DNA from: Dryocola sp. LX212
GTDB taxonomy: Bacteria; Pseudomonadota; Gammaproteobacteria; Enterobacterales; Enterobacteriaceae
Length of the DNA: 64,000 nucleotides
NCBI GenBank assembly: GCA_041504365.1
Contig: CP167917.1
Span: forward strand, 4,278,001-4,342,000
Direction of reading: 5' to 3'
How positions within the stretch are numbered: position 1 is the stretch's first letter; each line of letters starts with the position of its first letter. The position numbers and the translations under genes were made by a program. Below the pieces are notes generated by a model. The model saw only the letters and a list, made by a program, of their open reading frames with translations. It had not been told where the DNA came from and made no database searches. Shown here piece after piece: positions 9,282 to 17,390 of the stretch.

Positions 9282-10265
9282 ATGGCAACGCGTATTGAGT
9301 TTAGCCAGCACGGTGGTCCGGACGTGCTCAAAGCGGTGGAATTCACCCCTCAGGCCCCCGCCGCCGGTGAGATTCAGGTTGAGAACAAAGCAATTGGTAT
9401 CAATTACATAGACACCTATATTCGCAGCGGGCTTTATCCGCCGCCGAAGATGCCGAGCGGGCTGGGAACAGAAGCCGCAGGCGTGGTGAGCAAGGTCGGG
9501 CAAGACGTAACGCACCTGAAAGTGGGCGACCGCGTGGTCTACGCCCAGTCAGGCCTGGGCGCCTACAGCAGCGTCCACAACGTGCCCGCTGACAAAGCGG
9601 CAAAACTCCCGGACGCCATCTCTTTTGAACAGGCCGCCGCCTCCTTCCTGAAAGGCCTGACGGTCTATTACCTGCTGCGTAAAACCTATGAAGTGAAACC
9701 GGACGAGGTCTTTCTGTTCCATGCCGCCGCCGGTGGCGTGGGGCTCATCGCCTGCCAGTGGGCAAAAGCGCTGGGGGCAAAACTCATCGGTACGGTTGGG
9801 TCGGCGGAAAAAGCCGAGCGGGCGAAACAGGCAGGCGCCTGGCAGACCATTAACTACCGGGATGAGAACGTCGTCGAACGTATAAAAGAGATCACCGGCG
9901 GCAAGAAGGTCGCGGTGGTTTATGACTCGGTGGGGAAAGACACCTGGGAAGCTTCGCTCGACTGTCTGCAGCGTCAGGGTTTGATGGTGAGCTTCGGTAA
10001 CTCATCCGGCCCGGTGACCGGCGTGAACCTGGGCATTCTCAACCAGAAAGGCTCGCTGTATGTTACGCGTCCGTCACTGAACGGTTACGTCACCACGCGT
10101 GAGGAGCTGGAGGAAGCCTGCAACGAGCTGTTCTCGCTCATCGCCAGCGGCGTGATCAAAGTGGATGTGGCCGAGACCCAGAAATTTGCCCTGAAGGATG
10201 CGGCACGTGCCCATGAGGTGCTGGAGAGCCGGGCGACGCAAGGTTCCAGCTTATTGATTCCATAA
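9282..10265 (+). CDS. qorA: Quinone oxidoreductase, NADPH-dependent (QorA)
   Basis: QorA belongs to the zinc-free medium-chain dehydrogenase/reductase family and reduces quinones or related enones with NADPH. The 327-residue product matches the family throughout: N-terminal MATRIEF and GINYIDTYIRSGLYPPP, the nucleotide-binding AAAGGVG (about residues 147-153) in the Rossmann domain and the C-terminal RATQGSSLLIP. No structural zinc cysteine cluster is present, as expected for this branch. An AAGGAG ribosome site precedes the ATG and a strong terminator follows. Confidence 0.96.
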   Translation: MATRIEFSQHGGPDVLKAVEFTPQAPAAGEIQVENKAIGINYIDTYIRSGLYPPPKMPSGLGTEAAGVVSKVGQDVTHLKVGDRVVYAQSGLGAYSSVHNVPADKAAKLPDAISFEQAAASFLKGLTVYYLLRKTYEVKPDEVFLFHAAAGGVGLIACQWAKALGAKLIGTVGSAEKAERAKQAGAWQTINYRDENVVERIKEITGGKKVAVVYDSVGKDTWEASLDCLQRQGLMVSFGNSSGPVTGVNLGILNQKGSLYVTRPSLNGYVTTREELEEACNELFSLIASGVIKVDVAETQKFALKDAARAHEVLESRATQGSSLLIP

Positions 10266-10305
10266 AAGAATTTGGGCTTCCCGAGGGAAGCCCATTCTTT
10301 TTTTG
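10265..10305 (+). terminator. Rho-independent terminator of qorA
   Basis: The stem TGGGCTTCC/GGAAGCCCA (about 10273-10294) is followed by TTCTTTTTTT directly after the qorA stop. The A-rich left flank could make it work in the other direction as well. From here to 10479 I see no gene; pspG, expected here from E. coli, is absent. Confidence 0.9.
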
Positions 10306-10479
10306 TTCGCGCTGCCTGTAGGGTACAGCTGCGATGAATTCTTGTGTTACAGCCCGGCAATATTGTCAGGTTTCGTCAGGAATTGATACCGCCAGCCGTG
10401 GAAAGTTAATCACAAAGATGCGAGGTTGTGATCGACTCCGCAATACCTGAGCAACGATTGCGGGTATTCACCGCAGAAG

Positions 10480-11478
10480 TTAACGCTTATCCGCAACCAG
10501 CGATAAAGCATGCTCCACCACGTCAATGCCCGCTCCTGCTTTATGGGCGTTCTCGCTCAGATAGCGACGCCACTGGCGCGCGCCGGGGATACCCTGGAAC
10601 AGGCCGAGCATATGGCGGGTGACATGACCAAGGTACGTGCCGTTTGCCAGTTCGCGCTCAATATAAGGATACATGGCGCGTACCGCTGCAACCGTATCCA
10701 CTTCCGGTGTGTCACAACCAAAGATCTCGCGGTCCACAGCTGTCAGCAAGCCAGGATTTTGATACGCCTCGCGCCCGACCATCACGCCGTCCAGGTGCTC
10801 AAGATGCGTTTTCGCCTCTTCCAGCGTCTTCACGCCGCCGTTTATTGCCATGGTCAGCTGCGGGAAGTCACGCTTGAGCTGATAGACGCGCGGGTAGTCC
10901 AGCGGTGGAATTTCGCGGTTCTCTTTCGGGCTAAGCCCAGAGAGCCAGGCTTTGCGGGCGTGGATGATAAACATCTCGCATTCGCCCTTCCCGGCTACGG
11001 TGCCGATAAAATCACACAGGAATTCGTAGCTGTCCTGCTCGTCGATGCCGATACGGGTTTTCACCGTTACCGGGATGGATACCACGTCGCGCATTGCCTT
11101 GATGCAATCTGCTACTCGCTGGGCGTCGGCCATCAGGCATGCGCCGAACATGCCGTTCTGCACGCGATCGGACGGGCAGCCAACGTTAAGATTTATTTCG
11201 TCGTAGCCGCGCGCTTCCGCCAGCTTCGCACACTGGGCCAGCGCCGCAGGATCGCTGCCGCCCAACTGCAGGGCGACCGGATGCTCTTCCTCACTGTAAG
11301 CCAGATAGTCTCCTTTACCGTGAATGATTGCCCCGGTGGTGACCATTTCGGTGTACAGCAGGGTGTTCTTCGACAGCTGACGCAGGAAATAGCGGCAGTG
11401 GCGGTCGGTCCAGTCGAGCATTGGCGCGATGGAAAAACGGTAGGGCTGGAACGGAGTCTGGCTGCTTTGTGAGGACAT
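10480..11478 (-). CDS. dusA: tRNA-dihydrouridine(20/20a) synthase DusA
   Basis: DusA is an FMN-dependent reductase that makes dihydrouridine at positions 20 and 20a of tRNA, using NADPH. The 332-residue product has the TIM-barrel start [17 protein letters not shown], the FMN motif [11 protein letters not shown], the catalytic cysteine in GMFGACLM and a C-terminal helical tRNA-binding domain. I use the ATG at 11476-11478 (MSSQSSQ); a TTG two codons upstream is possible but less likely. In E. coli it also lies between zur-yjbJ and the qor-dnaB block. Confidence 0.96.
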   Translation of the reverse strand: MSSQSSQTPFQPYRFSIAPMLDWTDRHCRYFLRQLSKNTLLYTEMVTTGAIIHGKGDYLAYSEEEHPVALQLGGSDPAALAQCAKLAEARGYDEINLNVGCPSDRVQNGMFGACLMADAQRVADCIKAMRDVVSIPVTVKTRIGIDEQDSYEFLCDFIGTVAGKGECEMFIIHARKAWLSGLSPKENREIPPLDYPRVYQLKRDFPQLTMAINGGVKTLEEAKTHLEHLDGVMVGREAYQNPGLLTAVDREIFGCDTPEVDTVAAVRAMYPYIERELANGTYLGHVTRHMLGLFQGIPGARQWRRYLSENAHKAGAGIDVVEHALSLVADKR

Positions 11479-11537
11479 AGGCAATGAGCGTTTACGCAGG
11501 TTACGGTGAAAAAAGGGTCGCCACTATAGCACAGTCA

Positions 11538-11570
11538 GCGTCGGGACGCCTGATCGTCCCGACGCCTGTT
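11538..11570. terminator. Strong hairpin between dusA and the TraF-like gene
   Basis: A perfect 11-bp stem GCGTCGGGACG/CGTCCCGACGC with a 6-base loop begins immediately past the stop of the TraF-like gene. The T-run (TGTTTTTA) is on the plus-strand side, whereas the upstream gene is on the minus strand. It may still pause minus-strand transcription, or block antisense transcription into the gene. Confidence 0.6.
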
Positions 11571-11574
11571 TTTA

Positions 11575-12882
11575 TCAGAAGGTCATGCTGAGCTGCGCCC
11601 CTGCCCCCCAGGTTTCGTCTTCGCCGTACAGGCCCATCAGGTCGATGTGTACGCGATTAAACGGTGCAAACCCGACGCCGCCAGTGAAGACGTTGCTGTC
11701 GTCACCCTTCACATCAGCACGATAGCCCGCGCGAACGGCGAACCAGGACAGCGGACGAATTTCGGCACCCACGCCCACGAACTGCGAATCCTCTTCGCTT
11801 TTGAAGCCTTTGGTTTCAGTCAGGTCACCGTCGGCGCTCAACGTGATCAGATCGTTGTGCCACGCAGCCCCCGCCGTCACCAACGGGCTAATCTGATAGG
11901 TATCTTTATAGCTTTTCGTCTCACCGGTACGGCCATTAGTGATACGAATGTCTTTGGTGTCGATATCCCGTGAGATCAGGTTCTGACCGCTGAGGCCCAC
12001 GGTCCAGTTTTCACCGAAGTCTGCCGCAAGACCGGCATCAACGTTGAAGCCGGTGTCGTCGTTACGGTAGCGGCTGCTGTTCCAGTCGCTGCTGTCATAG
12101 GTGTAGATGGAGGTGGTGTAGTTATAGAGCCAGGTTTTTTGCAGTTTAGGCGTGACGCCAACGGATACCGGCACGCCCCCCAGGTCGAACTGCTTCGCCA
12201 TTGCCACGCCGTAGTCAGAAACGATTGCCGCACGGCCGGAAGCGGTGGAGTTCAGGTTGCGCGTAATAGCGTCTGAACCGTTGGTCGCGGCGTCGATAGC
12301 AACGCCTGCCGCCACAGTATTGGAATTCTCAATGCCGCGCAGGTAGTCGATATCCTGCTGATCGATTGAAGAACTGACTCGACCGTGGGCATAAGCTTTG
12401 GTGACAAACGCCAGCGACAGCACGTTGTTGGGTATGCTGACGGAAATCCCCGCCCCCGCTTTCGCCTGCGCCGTTTTTCCCCGTAAATCTTCCAGCTCAC
12501 CCGCCAGGTCACCAGCCGCACCCTGAAGCAGGTTCAAAGAGCCTGTGGGATTGAGGATGATCTGTTGCAGGGTAAGGCTGTCGATCACATCTTCATAATT
12601 ATCAACCTTGTCGCTGATATCGTCGATCTGATCCTGCAGATTGTCTTTGTCCGTAATTTGCGCGCCAACGGAAGGAAGAATTACCGTGAACGAATCCTCC
12701 TCCTGCGCCTTTGCCAGCAGCGCCGGGTTGATTAACGCCCCGCTGCCGTAGCTGCCGGAGGCCACGCCCGTACCGCCCATTGCATCACTTCGGGCTTCCG
12801 CCCACGTACCCGCCGCCCAGGTTGGATTTGCCACAAACAAAGATGCGGCGCCAAGCGCCACCAGAGATTTTATTTTTTTCAT
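11575..12882 (-). CDS. TraF-like predicted outer-membrane beta-barrel protein
   Basis: The 435-residue product resembles the family annotated as conjugal transfer protein TraF (Pfam TraF_2), whose true role in chromosomes is unknown. It has a signal peptide (MKKIKSLVALGAASLFVANPTWA-AG), a conserved AMGGTGVASGSYGSGALINPALLA start that also occurs in long-chain transporter (FadL-like) barrels, a coiled-coil-like acidic segment at about residues 75-105, and a run of amphipathic strands ending in the aromatic LSMTF typical of BamA substrates. It stands alone, with no conjugation genes nearby. Barrel fold is inferred; ligand is unknown. Confidence 0.75.
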   Translation of the reverse strand: MKKIKSLVALGAASLFVANPTWAAGTWAEARSDAMGGTGVASGSYGSGALINPALLAKAQEEDSFTVILPSVGAQITDKDNLQDQIDDISDKVDNYEDVIDSLTLQQIILNPTGSLNLLQGAAGDLAGELEDLRGKTAQAKAGAGISVSIPNNVLSLAFVTKAYAHGRVSSSIDQQDIDYLRGIENSNTVAAGVAIDAATNGSDAITRNLNSTASGRAAIVSDYGVAMAKQFDLGGVPVSVGVTPKLQKTWLYNYTTSIYTYDSSDWNSSRYRNDDTGFNVDAGLAADFGENWTVGLSGQNLISRDIDTKDIRITNGRTGETKSYKDTYQISPLVTAGAAWHNDLITLSADGDLTETKGFKSEEDSQFVGVGAEIRPLSWFAVRAGYRADVKGDDSNVFTGGVGFAPFNRVHIDLMGLYGEDETWGAGAQLSMTF

Positions 12883-12973
12883 TCACCGCTGCCCGTCTGT
12901 TTAGTCAGTTGGAGTAACTAGCCCCCGTCAGTAAAGCGCTAACGGAGGCGGACTGTTGCTGTGAATAAAGTGT

Positions 12974-12998
12974 TAAAAAGTAGGCTATTTAGCCTATA
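12974..12998 (-). terminator. Probable weak terminator of the cupin gene
   Basis: On the minus strand TAGGCT-AAAT-AGCCTA (12981-12996) is followed by CTTTTTAA, about 60 bases past the cupin gene stop. The stem is short, so termination may be partial. The palindrome could alternatively be an operator for the TraF-like gene, whose start is about 100 bases away. Confidence 0.45.
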
Positions 12999-13054
12999 GG
13001 AATCCCGTTTCTATCCATTCGGGTTAGGGTTTCAAAATTTCCATGCAGAGTTAT

Positions 13055-13558
13055 TTATAGTTTACCCGTTGGTTTTCGGGTAGGCCGCCCGTCATGCGGG
13101 CCGAAAAACTGTGGCGGATGGTCTATCCAGCGGTCTTTACGCTGGGCGGCATAGCCGGGATTTAGCGGGTAATAGATCTGGTTTTCGTCTTTGTTTGCCT
13201 CGCCGACAACCAGCAGGCGAACTTCATGTTCCGTATTATTGATAAACGTATGGCATACGCCCGTCCCCGCCGGGAAACCGACGCTGTCGCCAGGCTCAAG
13301 CTGATACAAATTTCCGTTGATCCACACCTGTGGATGGCCTTCCAGCACATAAGCGAACTCTTCTTCGCTGCTTTCGGCGTGGGGGTAGGACGTGCGGCGT
13401 CCCGGCAAGAGCCGTTCGTGGTGAATGCCAAGCCGGTTTAAACCCAGGCTACGAGCAAGCGGCGCACCAATGGAAAACAGTTCGTTGCTGTCGGGATAGG
13501 TGGAATCATCCGCGCCTTCAAGCTCGCGCCAGTGGCGAATACAATCTGGTTTTTGCAT
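13055..13558 (-). CDS. Cupin-domain protein of unknown function
   Basis: The 167-residue product is a single-domain cupin. Motif 1 appears as HHERLLPGRRTSYPHAESSEEEFAYVLEG (here spanning about residues 46-75) and motif 2 as PAGTGVCHTFINN near residue 96; the histidines and glutamates could bind a divalent metal. Substrate and pathway are unknown. It is divergent from zur, with 110 bases between the starts, but no recognisable Zur operator is seen, so zinc control is not supported. Confidence 0.75.
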   Translation of the reverse strand: MQKPDCIRHWRELEGADDSTYPDSNELFSIGAPLARSLGLNRLGIHHERLLPGRRTSYPHAESSEEEFAYVLEGHPQVWINGNLYQLEPGDSVGFPAGTGVCHTFINNTEHEVRLLVVGEANKDENQIYYPLNPGYAAQRKDRWIDHPPQFFGPHDGRPTRKPTGKL

Positions 13559-13668
13559 GACATCTCCGAAGCTAAATTTTTATGAGGGTTCACCGCCAGT
13601 ATGTACCAACATTCGGCGTTTTTACGGCTTTTATGGTAAAGTCAGAGACTATTAACCGAGGATAGCTG

Positions 13669-14187
13669 ATGGATACGACGACTTCACAAACCGTGTTAGC
13701 GCAGGCTGAAAAGCTCTGTGCCCTGCGCAATGTGCGCCTGACGCCGCAACGTCTGGAAGTGTTGCGCCTGATGACGCTGCAAACGGGCGCCATCAGCGCT
13801 TACGATCTGCTGGATCTGCTCCGCGTCAGCGAGCCGCAGGCCAAACCGCCGACCGTTTATCGTGCGCTGGATTTTCTACTGGAGCAGGGTTTTGTTCACC
13901 GTGTGGAATCCGCTAACAGCTATGTGCTGTGCAACCTCATCGATCAGCCAACCCATTCGTCAGCCATGTTTATCTGCGAACGTTGCGGTGCCGTCAAAGA
14001 AGAGGCTGCGCAGGGCGTGGAAGATATTATGCACAAGCTGGCCGCAAAAATGGGCTTCGCTCTGCGTCATAACGTCATTGAAGCGCATGGATTATGTTCT
14101 GCGTGTGCCGAAGTCGAAGCCTGCTGCCATAAAGAAGAATGCAGCAGCCATGACCATACGGTGCAGATTAAGAAGAAGGTTCGTTAA
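13669..14187 (+). CDS. zur: Zinc uptake regulator Zur
   Basis: Zur is a Fur-family repressor that, with zinc bound, shuts off zinc import genes such as znuABC. The 172-residue product has a winged helix (NVRLTPQRLEVLRLM; PPTVYRALDFLLEQGFVH) and a C-terminal dimerisation and zinc domain with CERCG and CSAC pairs (about residues 103-106 and 143-146) and a Cys/His-rich tail ending HDHTVQIKKKVR. It follows a good -10-like TATGGTAAAGT context. Its place beside yjbJ and dinF-lexA is as in E. coli. Confidence 0.97.
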   Translation: MDTTTSQTVLAQAEKLCALRNVRLTPQRLEVLRLMTLQTGAISAYDLLDLLRVSEPQAKPPTVYRALDFLLEQGFVHRVESANSYVLCNLIDQPTHSSAMFICERCGAVKEEAAQGVEDIMHKLAAKMGFALRHNVIEAHGLCSACAEVEACCHKEECSSHDHTVQIKKKVR

Positions 14188-14263
14188 GAGAGGATTCGGT
14201 ACATCCTTGTACCTGGGCAGGTAGCCTTAGAGGGTCAGCACATCTGAGGGTTGTGCTAACTGC

Positions 14264-14473
14264 CTACCAGCGATATTTGTTGCGGGTTTCCCAGTCAACG
14301 ACTTCTTTTTCCGCCTCGTCTTTCGACGAGCCGTATCGTTCCTGAATTTTACCAACCAGCTGATCGCGTTTACCTTCGATGACCGTCATGTCATCGTCCG
14401 TAAGCTTGCCCCATTTTTCTTTCACAGTACCTTTAAACTGTTTCCAGTTACCGCCGATTTCATCTTTATTCAT
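14264..14473 (-). CDS. yjbJ: CsbD-family stress protein YjbJ
   Basis: This is a 69-residue CsbD-like protein, MNKDEIGGNWKQFKGTVKEK at the start and VDWETRNKYRW at the end, matching E. coli YjbJ, an abundant small hydrophilic protein of stationary phase and osmotic stress whose function is unknown. It is convergent with zur. Two short inverted repeats lie in the gap (GGTACA/TGTACC at 14198-14213 and AGCACA/TGTGCT near 14237-14256) and may serve as the shared 3' end. Confidence 0.93.
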   Translation of the reverse strand: MNKDEIGGNWKQFKGTVKEKWGKLTDDDMTVIEGKRDQLVGKIQERYGSSKDEAEKEVVDWETRNKYRW

Positions 14474-14710
14474 AATGGTATCCTTAGCGTTCGGTGAAAA
14501 AGTGTAGGGTTAACATCGTCCGGGTCATGCCGACTGCGGCGACCCACTATCTGCTGGACGTGATAATAATTGTAGTCAAGGATCTGGCACCGAGGCGGCA
14601 ATTAAGAATATTGAACCATAGCGGCGGAATGATAAAAGCCGAAGCGCCACGAAAATCCGTGATGTATCAACGTGCTGGAAAATGATTAAAGGTCTCGTCA
14701 GCAGTTGTAA

Positions 14711-16045
14711 CTAACTATGACCCCCAGGTGCAAACCAGGTGTCGTTCCGCCAGTGGCGACGCCATATCCAGCCCAACGAAAGACCGCGCAGCGCCAGGAA
14801 TACCGCCAGCGCCAGCCACAGACCGTGATTGCCCAGCCAAGGGACGGTGAGCAGTGCCAGGCCAAAACCGGCTGCGGCAACGGCCATACTGTTGCGCATT
14901 TCTGCTCCGCGCGTTGCGCCGATAAACATACCGTCCAGCAGATAACACCAGACGCCCACAACCGGCAGGACAATTTGCCAGTGAAGATAGCGATCCGCCT
15001 GCTGCTGTAGCGCCGGTAACGACGTTAACAGCGCAACGATGTTTTCCCCAAAGAAGGCATAAATCACGGCAAAGCTTAGCGCCACCAGCCCCGCCTGGCG
15101 GCAGGCGGCCTGCCAGACGCTCAGCAGCTGCGAGCCGTTTCTGGCTCCGTATGCCTGCCCGGAGTGCGCTTCCACCGCATAGGCAAAGCCATCCAGCGCA
15201 TAGGCGGTAAAGGTCAGCAGCGTCATCAGCACGGCGTTAACCGCCACGATTTCACTGCCCAGACGCGCACCCAGAATGGTTACCGAGGCAAAGCAGATTT
15301 GCAGCAGCAGCGAGCGCAGCATGATGTCCCGGTTCAGTGCCAGCAGACGACGAAAGTTGCCCCGCCAGGCTTCTTTAAGCATCGCAAGCGTAATGCCGCG
15401 TATCACCAGCACCTTTTTGACCATCAGCAGGCCGATGAAGAAGGTGGCGTACTCCGCCACGGCGGTTGCCGTTGCCGCCCCCTGCACGTTCATGTGCAGC
15501 CCCATCACCAGCCATACATCCAGCACGATATTCAGGACGTTGCCGACCACCAGCAGAATAACCGGCGCCCGGGCATACTGCACGCCCAGCAGCCAGCCAA
15601 GCAGCACAAGGTTTGCCAGCGAGGCCGGGGCGCTTAGCCAGCGGATCTCCAGAAAGCGACGCGCCTGCTCCAGCACCTGATCGTTGCCGCCAACGATACT
15701 CAGCGCCAGATTAATCAGCGGATAGCGAAGCGCGACAATAGCGAAGCCGGCAAGCAGCGCAAGCCCGAGAGGCTGGACCAGGGCGCGCGCCAGCGCCGCC
15801 GGATTATTGGCCCCGAAGGCCTGCGCGGTTAAACCGGTGGTGCTCATGCGCAGAAAAAGCAAAAGCATGAACAGGAAGCTGGTTGCGGTCGCGCCAATGG
15901 CCACGCCGCCCAGATAGACCGGGCTATCAAGATGGCCGATGACCGCCGTGTCCACCAGGCCTAACAGCGGGACGGTGATGTTGGAGAAAATCATGGGTAA
16001 CGCGAGGCGCCAGAGCGCTTTGTCTGTCGTCGAGAAGAAATGCAT
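14711..16045 (-). CDS. dinF: MATE family efflux transporter DinF
   Basis: DinF is an inner-membrane MATE transporter with 12 membrane segments, linked to resistance to oxidative stress and bile salts; it is SOS-inducible through co-transcription with lexA. The 444-residue product matches E. coli DinF across its length, including LPMIFSNITVPLLGLVDTAVIGHL and the conserved ALDGFAYAVEAHSGQAYGA segment. It starts 76 bases after the lexA stop, and no strong terminator separates the two genes. Confidence 0.96.
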   Translation of the reverse strand: MHFFSTTDKALWRLALPMIFSNITVPLLGLVDTAVIGHLDSPVYLGGVAIGATATSFLFMLLLFLRMSTTGLTAQAFGANNPAALARALVQPLGLALLAGFAIVALRYPLINLALSIVGGNDQVLEQARRFLEIRWLSAPASLANLVLLGWLLGVQYARAPVILLVVGNVLNIVLDVWLVMGLHMNVQGAATATAVAEYATFFIGLLMVKKVLVIRGITLAMLKEAWRGNFRRLLALNRDIMLRSLLLQICFASVTILGARLGSEIVAVNAVLMTLLTFTAYALDGFAYAVEAHSGQAYGARNGSQLLSVWQAACRQAGLVALSFAVIYAFFGENIVALLTSLPALQQQADRYLHWQIVLPVVGVWCYLLDGMFIGATRGAEMRNSMAVAAAGFGLALLTVPWLGNHGLWLALAVFLALRGLSLGWIWRRHWRNDTWFAPGGHS

Positions 16046-16121
16046 GTGGGCGTCCGCTGCAAGTCTGGAGAGAAGCGTCAGAGCGTGATGCGCGCGGGAC
16101 GCGCATCACCAGATGTGGGGA

Positions 16122-16730
16122 TTACAGCCATTCACCGTTGCGGATCACCCCAACGGCCAGCCCTTCAATTGAGAAGTTCTGCTCGCGGAGATCGACGACG
16201 ATAGGCTCAAACTCGCTGTTTTCTGGCAGTAGCTGCACGGTGTTGCCCTGCTGCTTAAGGCGCTTAACGGTGACTTCGTCGTCAATGCGCGCGACAACCA
16301 CCTGGCCGTTATGGACGTCCTGGGTTTTATGCACCGCCAGCAGATCGCCATCCAGAATACCAATGTCCTTCATGGACATGCCGCTGACGCGCAGCAGGAA
16401 GTCGGCATTGGGTTTAAACAGGGACGGGTCAACCTGGTAATGGCCTTCGATGTGCTCCTGCGCCAGCAGCGGTTCGCCTGCGGCGACACGGCCCACCAGC
16501 GGAAGACCGGTTTCTTCTTCAACCAGAAGACGGATACCGCGAGACGCACCGGAAACAATTTCGATGGCGCCTTTACGCGCCAGCGCTTTGAGATGCTCTT
16601 CAGCGGCGTTTGGAGAACGGAACCCCAGACGTTGAGCAATCTCGGCACGCGTTGGTGGCATGCCGGTCTGGCTGATATGATCCCGAATGAGATCAAACAC
16701 CTCTTGCTGCCTGGTAGTTAATGCTTTCAT
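16122..16730 (-). CDS. lexA: SOS repressor LexA
   Basis: LexA represses the SOS regulon and cleaves itself when activated by RecA filaments on single-stranded DNA. The 202-residue product has the N-terminal winged helix ([26 protein letters not shown] split over two helices), the Ala-Gly cleavage site in [10 protein letters not shown] (about residues 84-85), the serine in [10 protein letters not shown] and the lysine in DDEVTVKRL of the catalytic dyad. All key residues are present. It represses itself and dinF through two LexA boxes just upstream. Confidence 0.98.
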   Translation of the reverse strand: MKALTTRQQEVFDLIRDHISQTGMPPTRAEIAQRLGFRSPNAAEEHLKALARKGAIEIVSGASRGIRLLVEEETGLPLVGRVAAGEPLLAQEHIEGHYQVDPSLFKPNADFLLRVSGMSMKDIGILDGDLLAVHKTQDVHNGQVVVARIDDEVTVKRLKQQGNTVQLLPENSEFEPIVVDLREQNFSIEGLAVGVIRNGEWL

Positions 16731-16736
16731 TCCGCC

Positions 16737-16777
16737 CCCTGGGTGTTTATACAGTTATGCTGTGAGTATATACAGTT
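16737..16777 (-). promoter_or_regulatory. Two LexA boxes upstream of lexA-dinF
   Basis: Two CTG-N10-CAG operators lie in tandem: 16739-16754 and 16760-16775, six to fifty bases upstream of the lexA start. The distal one (CTGTGAGTATATACAG) is close to consensus; the proximal one is weaker. The pair is the standard autoregulatory arrangement of lexA. Confidence 0.92.
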
Positions 16778-16839
16778 AAAGGCGAATTTGAAACTACAAA
16801 TTAAGCAAAAAACCAGGCACTTAACCAGATCTGGAAAGC

Positions 16840-17208
16840 TTATCGCAAATGCTGCCAAAGCAGAGTGATCCAGGCGAACAGCGCGAGGATAATTGAGATT
16901 AACACTGCCGCCGAGCCCATATCTTTCGCACGGCCTGACAGCTCGTGATATTCCGTGCCAACGCGGTCCACTAAAGCTTCGATAGCGCTGTTGAGGATCT
17001 CAACGATCATTACCAGCACAACGGAGCCAATCAGCAGGACGCGGGTGATAGGGTCAACGTCCAGCCAGCAGGCGATGGCGATGGCGATAACCGCCGCAAC
17101 GCCCTCCTGACGGAAGGCGGCTTCGTTAACCCAGGCGGCACGTAGCCCCTTCCAGGAGTAGCCAGCTGCTTTGATAATGCGTGTAAAACCAGCGGAGTTA
17201 TTCGCCAT
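16840..17208 (-). CDS. dgkA: Diacylglycerol kinase DgkA
   Basis: DgkA is a small inner-membrane kinase that returns diacylglycerol, a by-product of membrane-derived oligosaccharide and lipid A modification, to phosphatidic acid. The 122-residue product has three membrane helices and the catalytic EILNSAIEAVVDR-type segment (here EILNSAIEALVDRVG, about residues 69-83). The start is the ATG at 17206-17208 (MANNSAGFTRIIKAAGYSWKG), as in E. coli; the upstream open frame is not family-like. It is divergent from plsB, so two phospholipid genes share one control region. Confidence 0.96.
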   Translation of the reverse strand: MANNSAGFTRIIKAAGYSWKGLRAAWVNEAAFRQEGVAAVIAIAIACWLDVDPITRVLLIGSVVLVMIVEILNSAIEALVDRVGTEYHELSGRAKDMGSAAVLISIILALFAWITLLWQHLR

Positions 17209-17390
17209 TGAGGGAAACCTTTTTGAAATTAAAGCGTCAATGCTTATCTGAAACCCACCTCTTTCAATGTTCACCGATAGCTGGCGACCTTAAGGAAGTG
17301 GGGTAAAATCGCAACGCCACAGAAATCTTATACAGTTTCTGATATTCTTGCGGCGAAATTGCACTATTAACCTGAGGCTTTACATCGTTT

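Noticed and set aside
14494-14685. 63-codon open frame upstream of yjbJ on the plus strand
   Set aside because: It starts in the yjbJ promoter region, has no clear ribosome site or recognisable family, and its composition looks like non-coding sequence.
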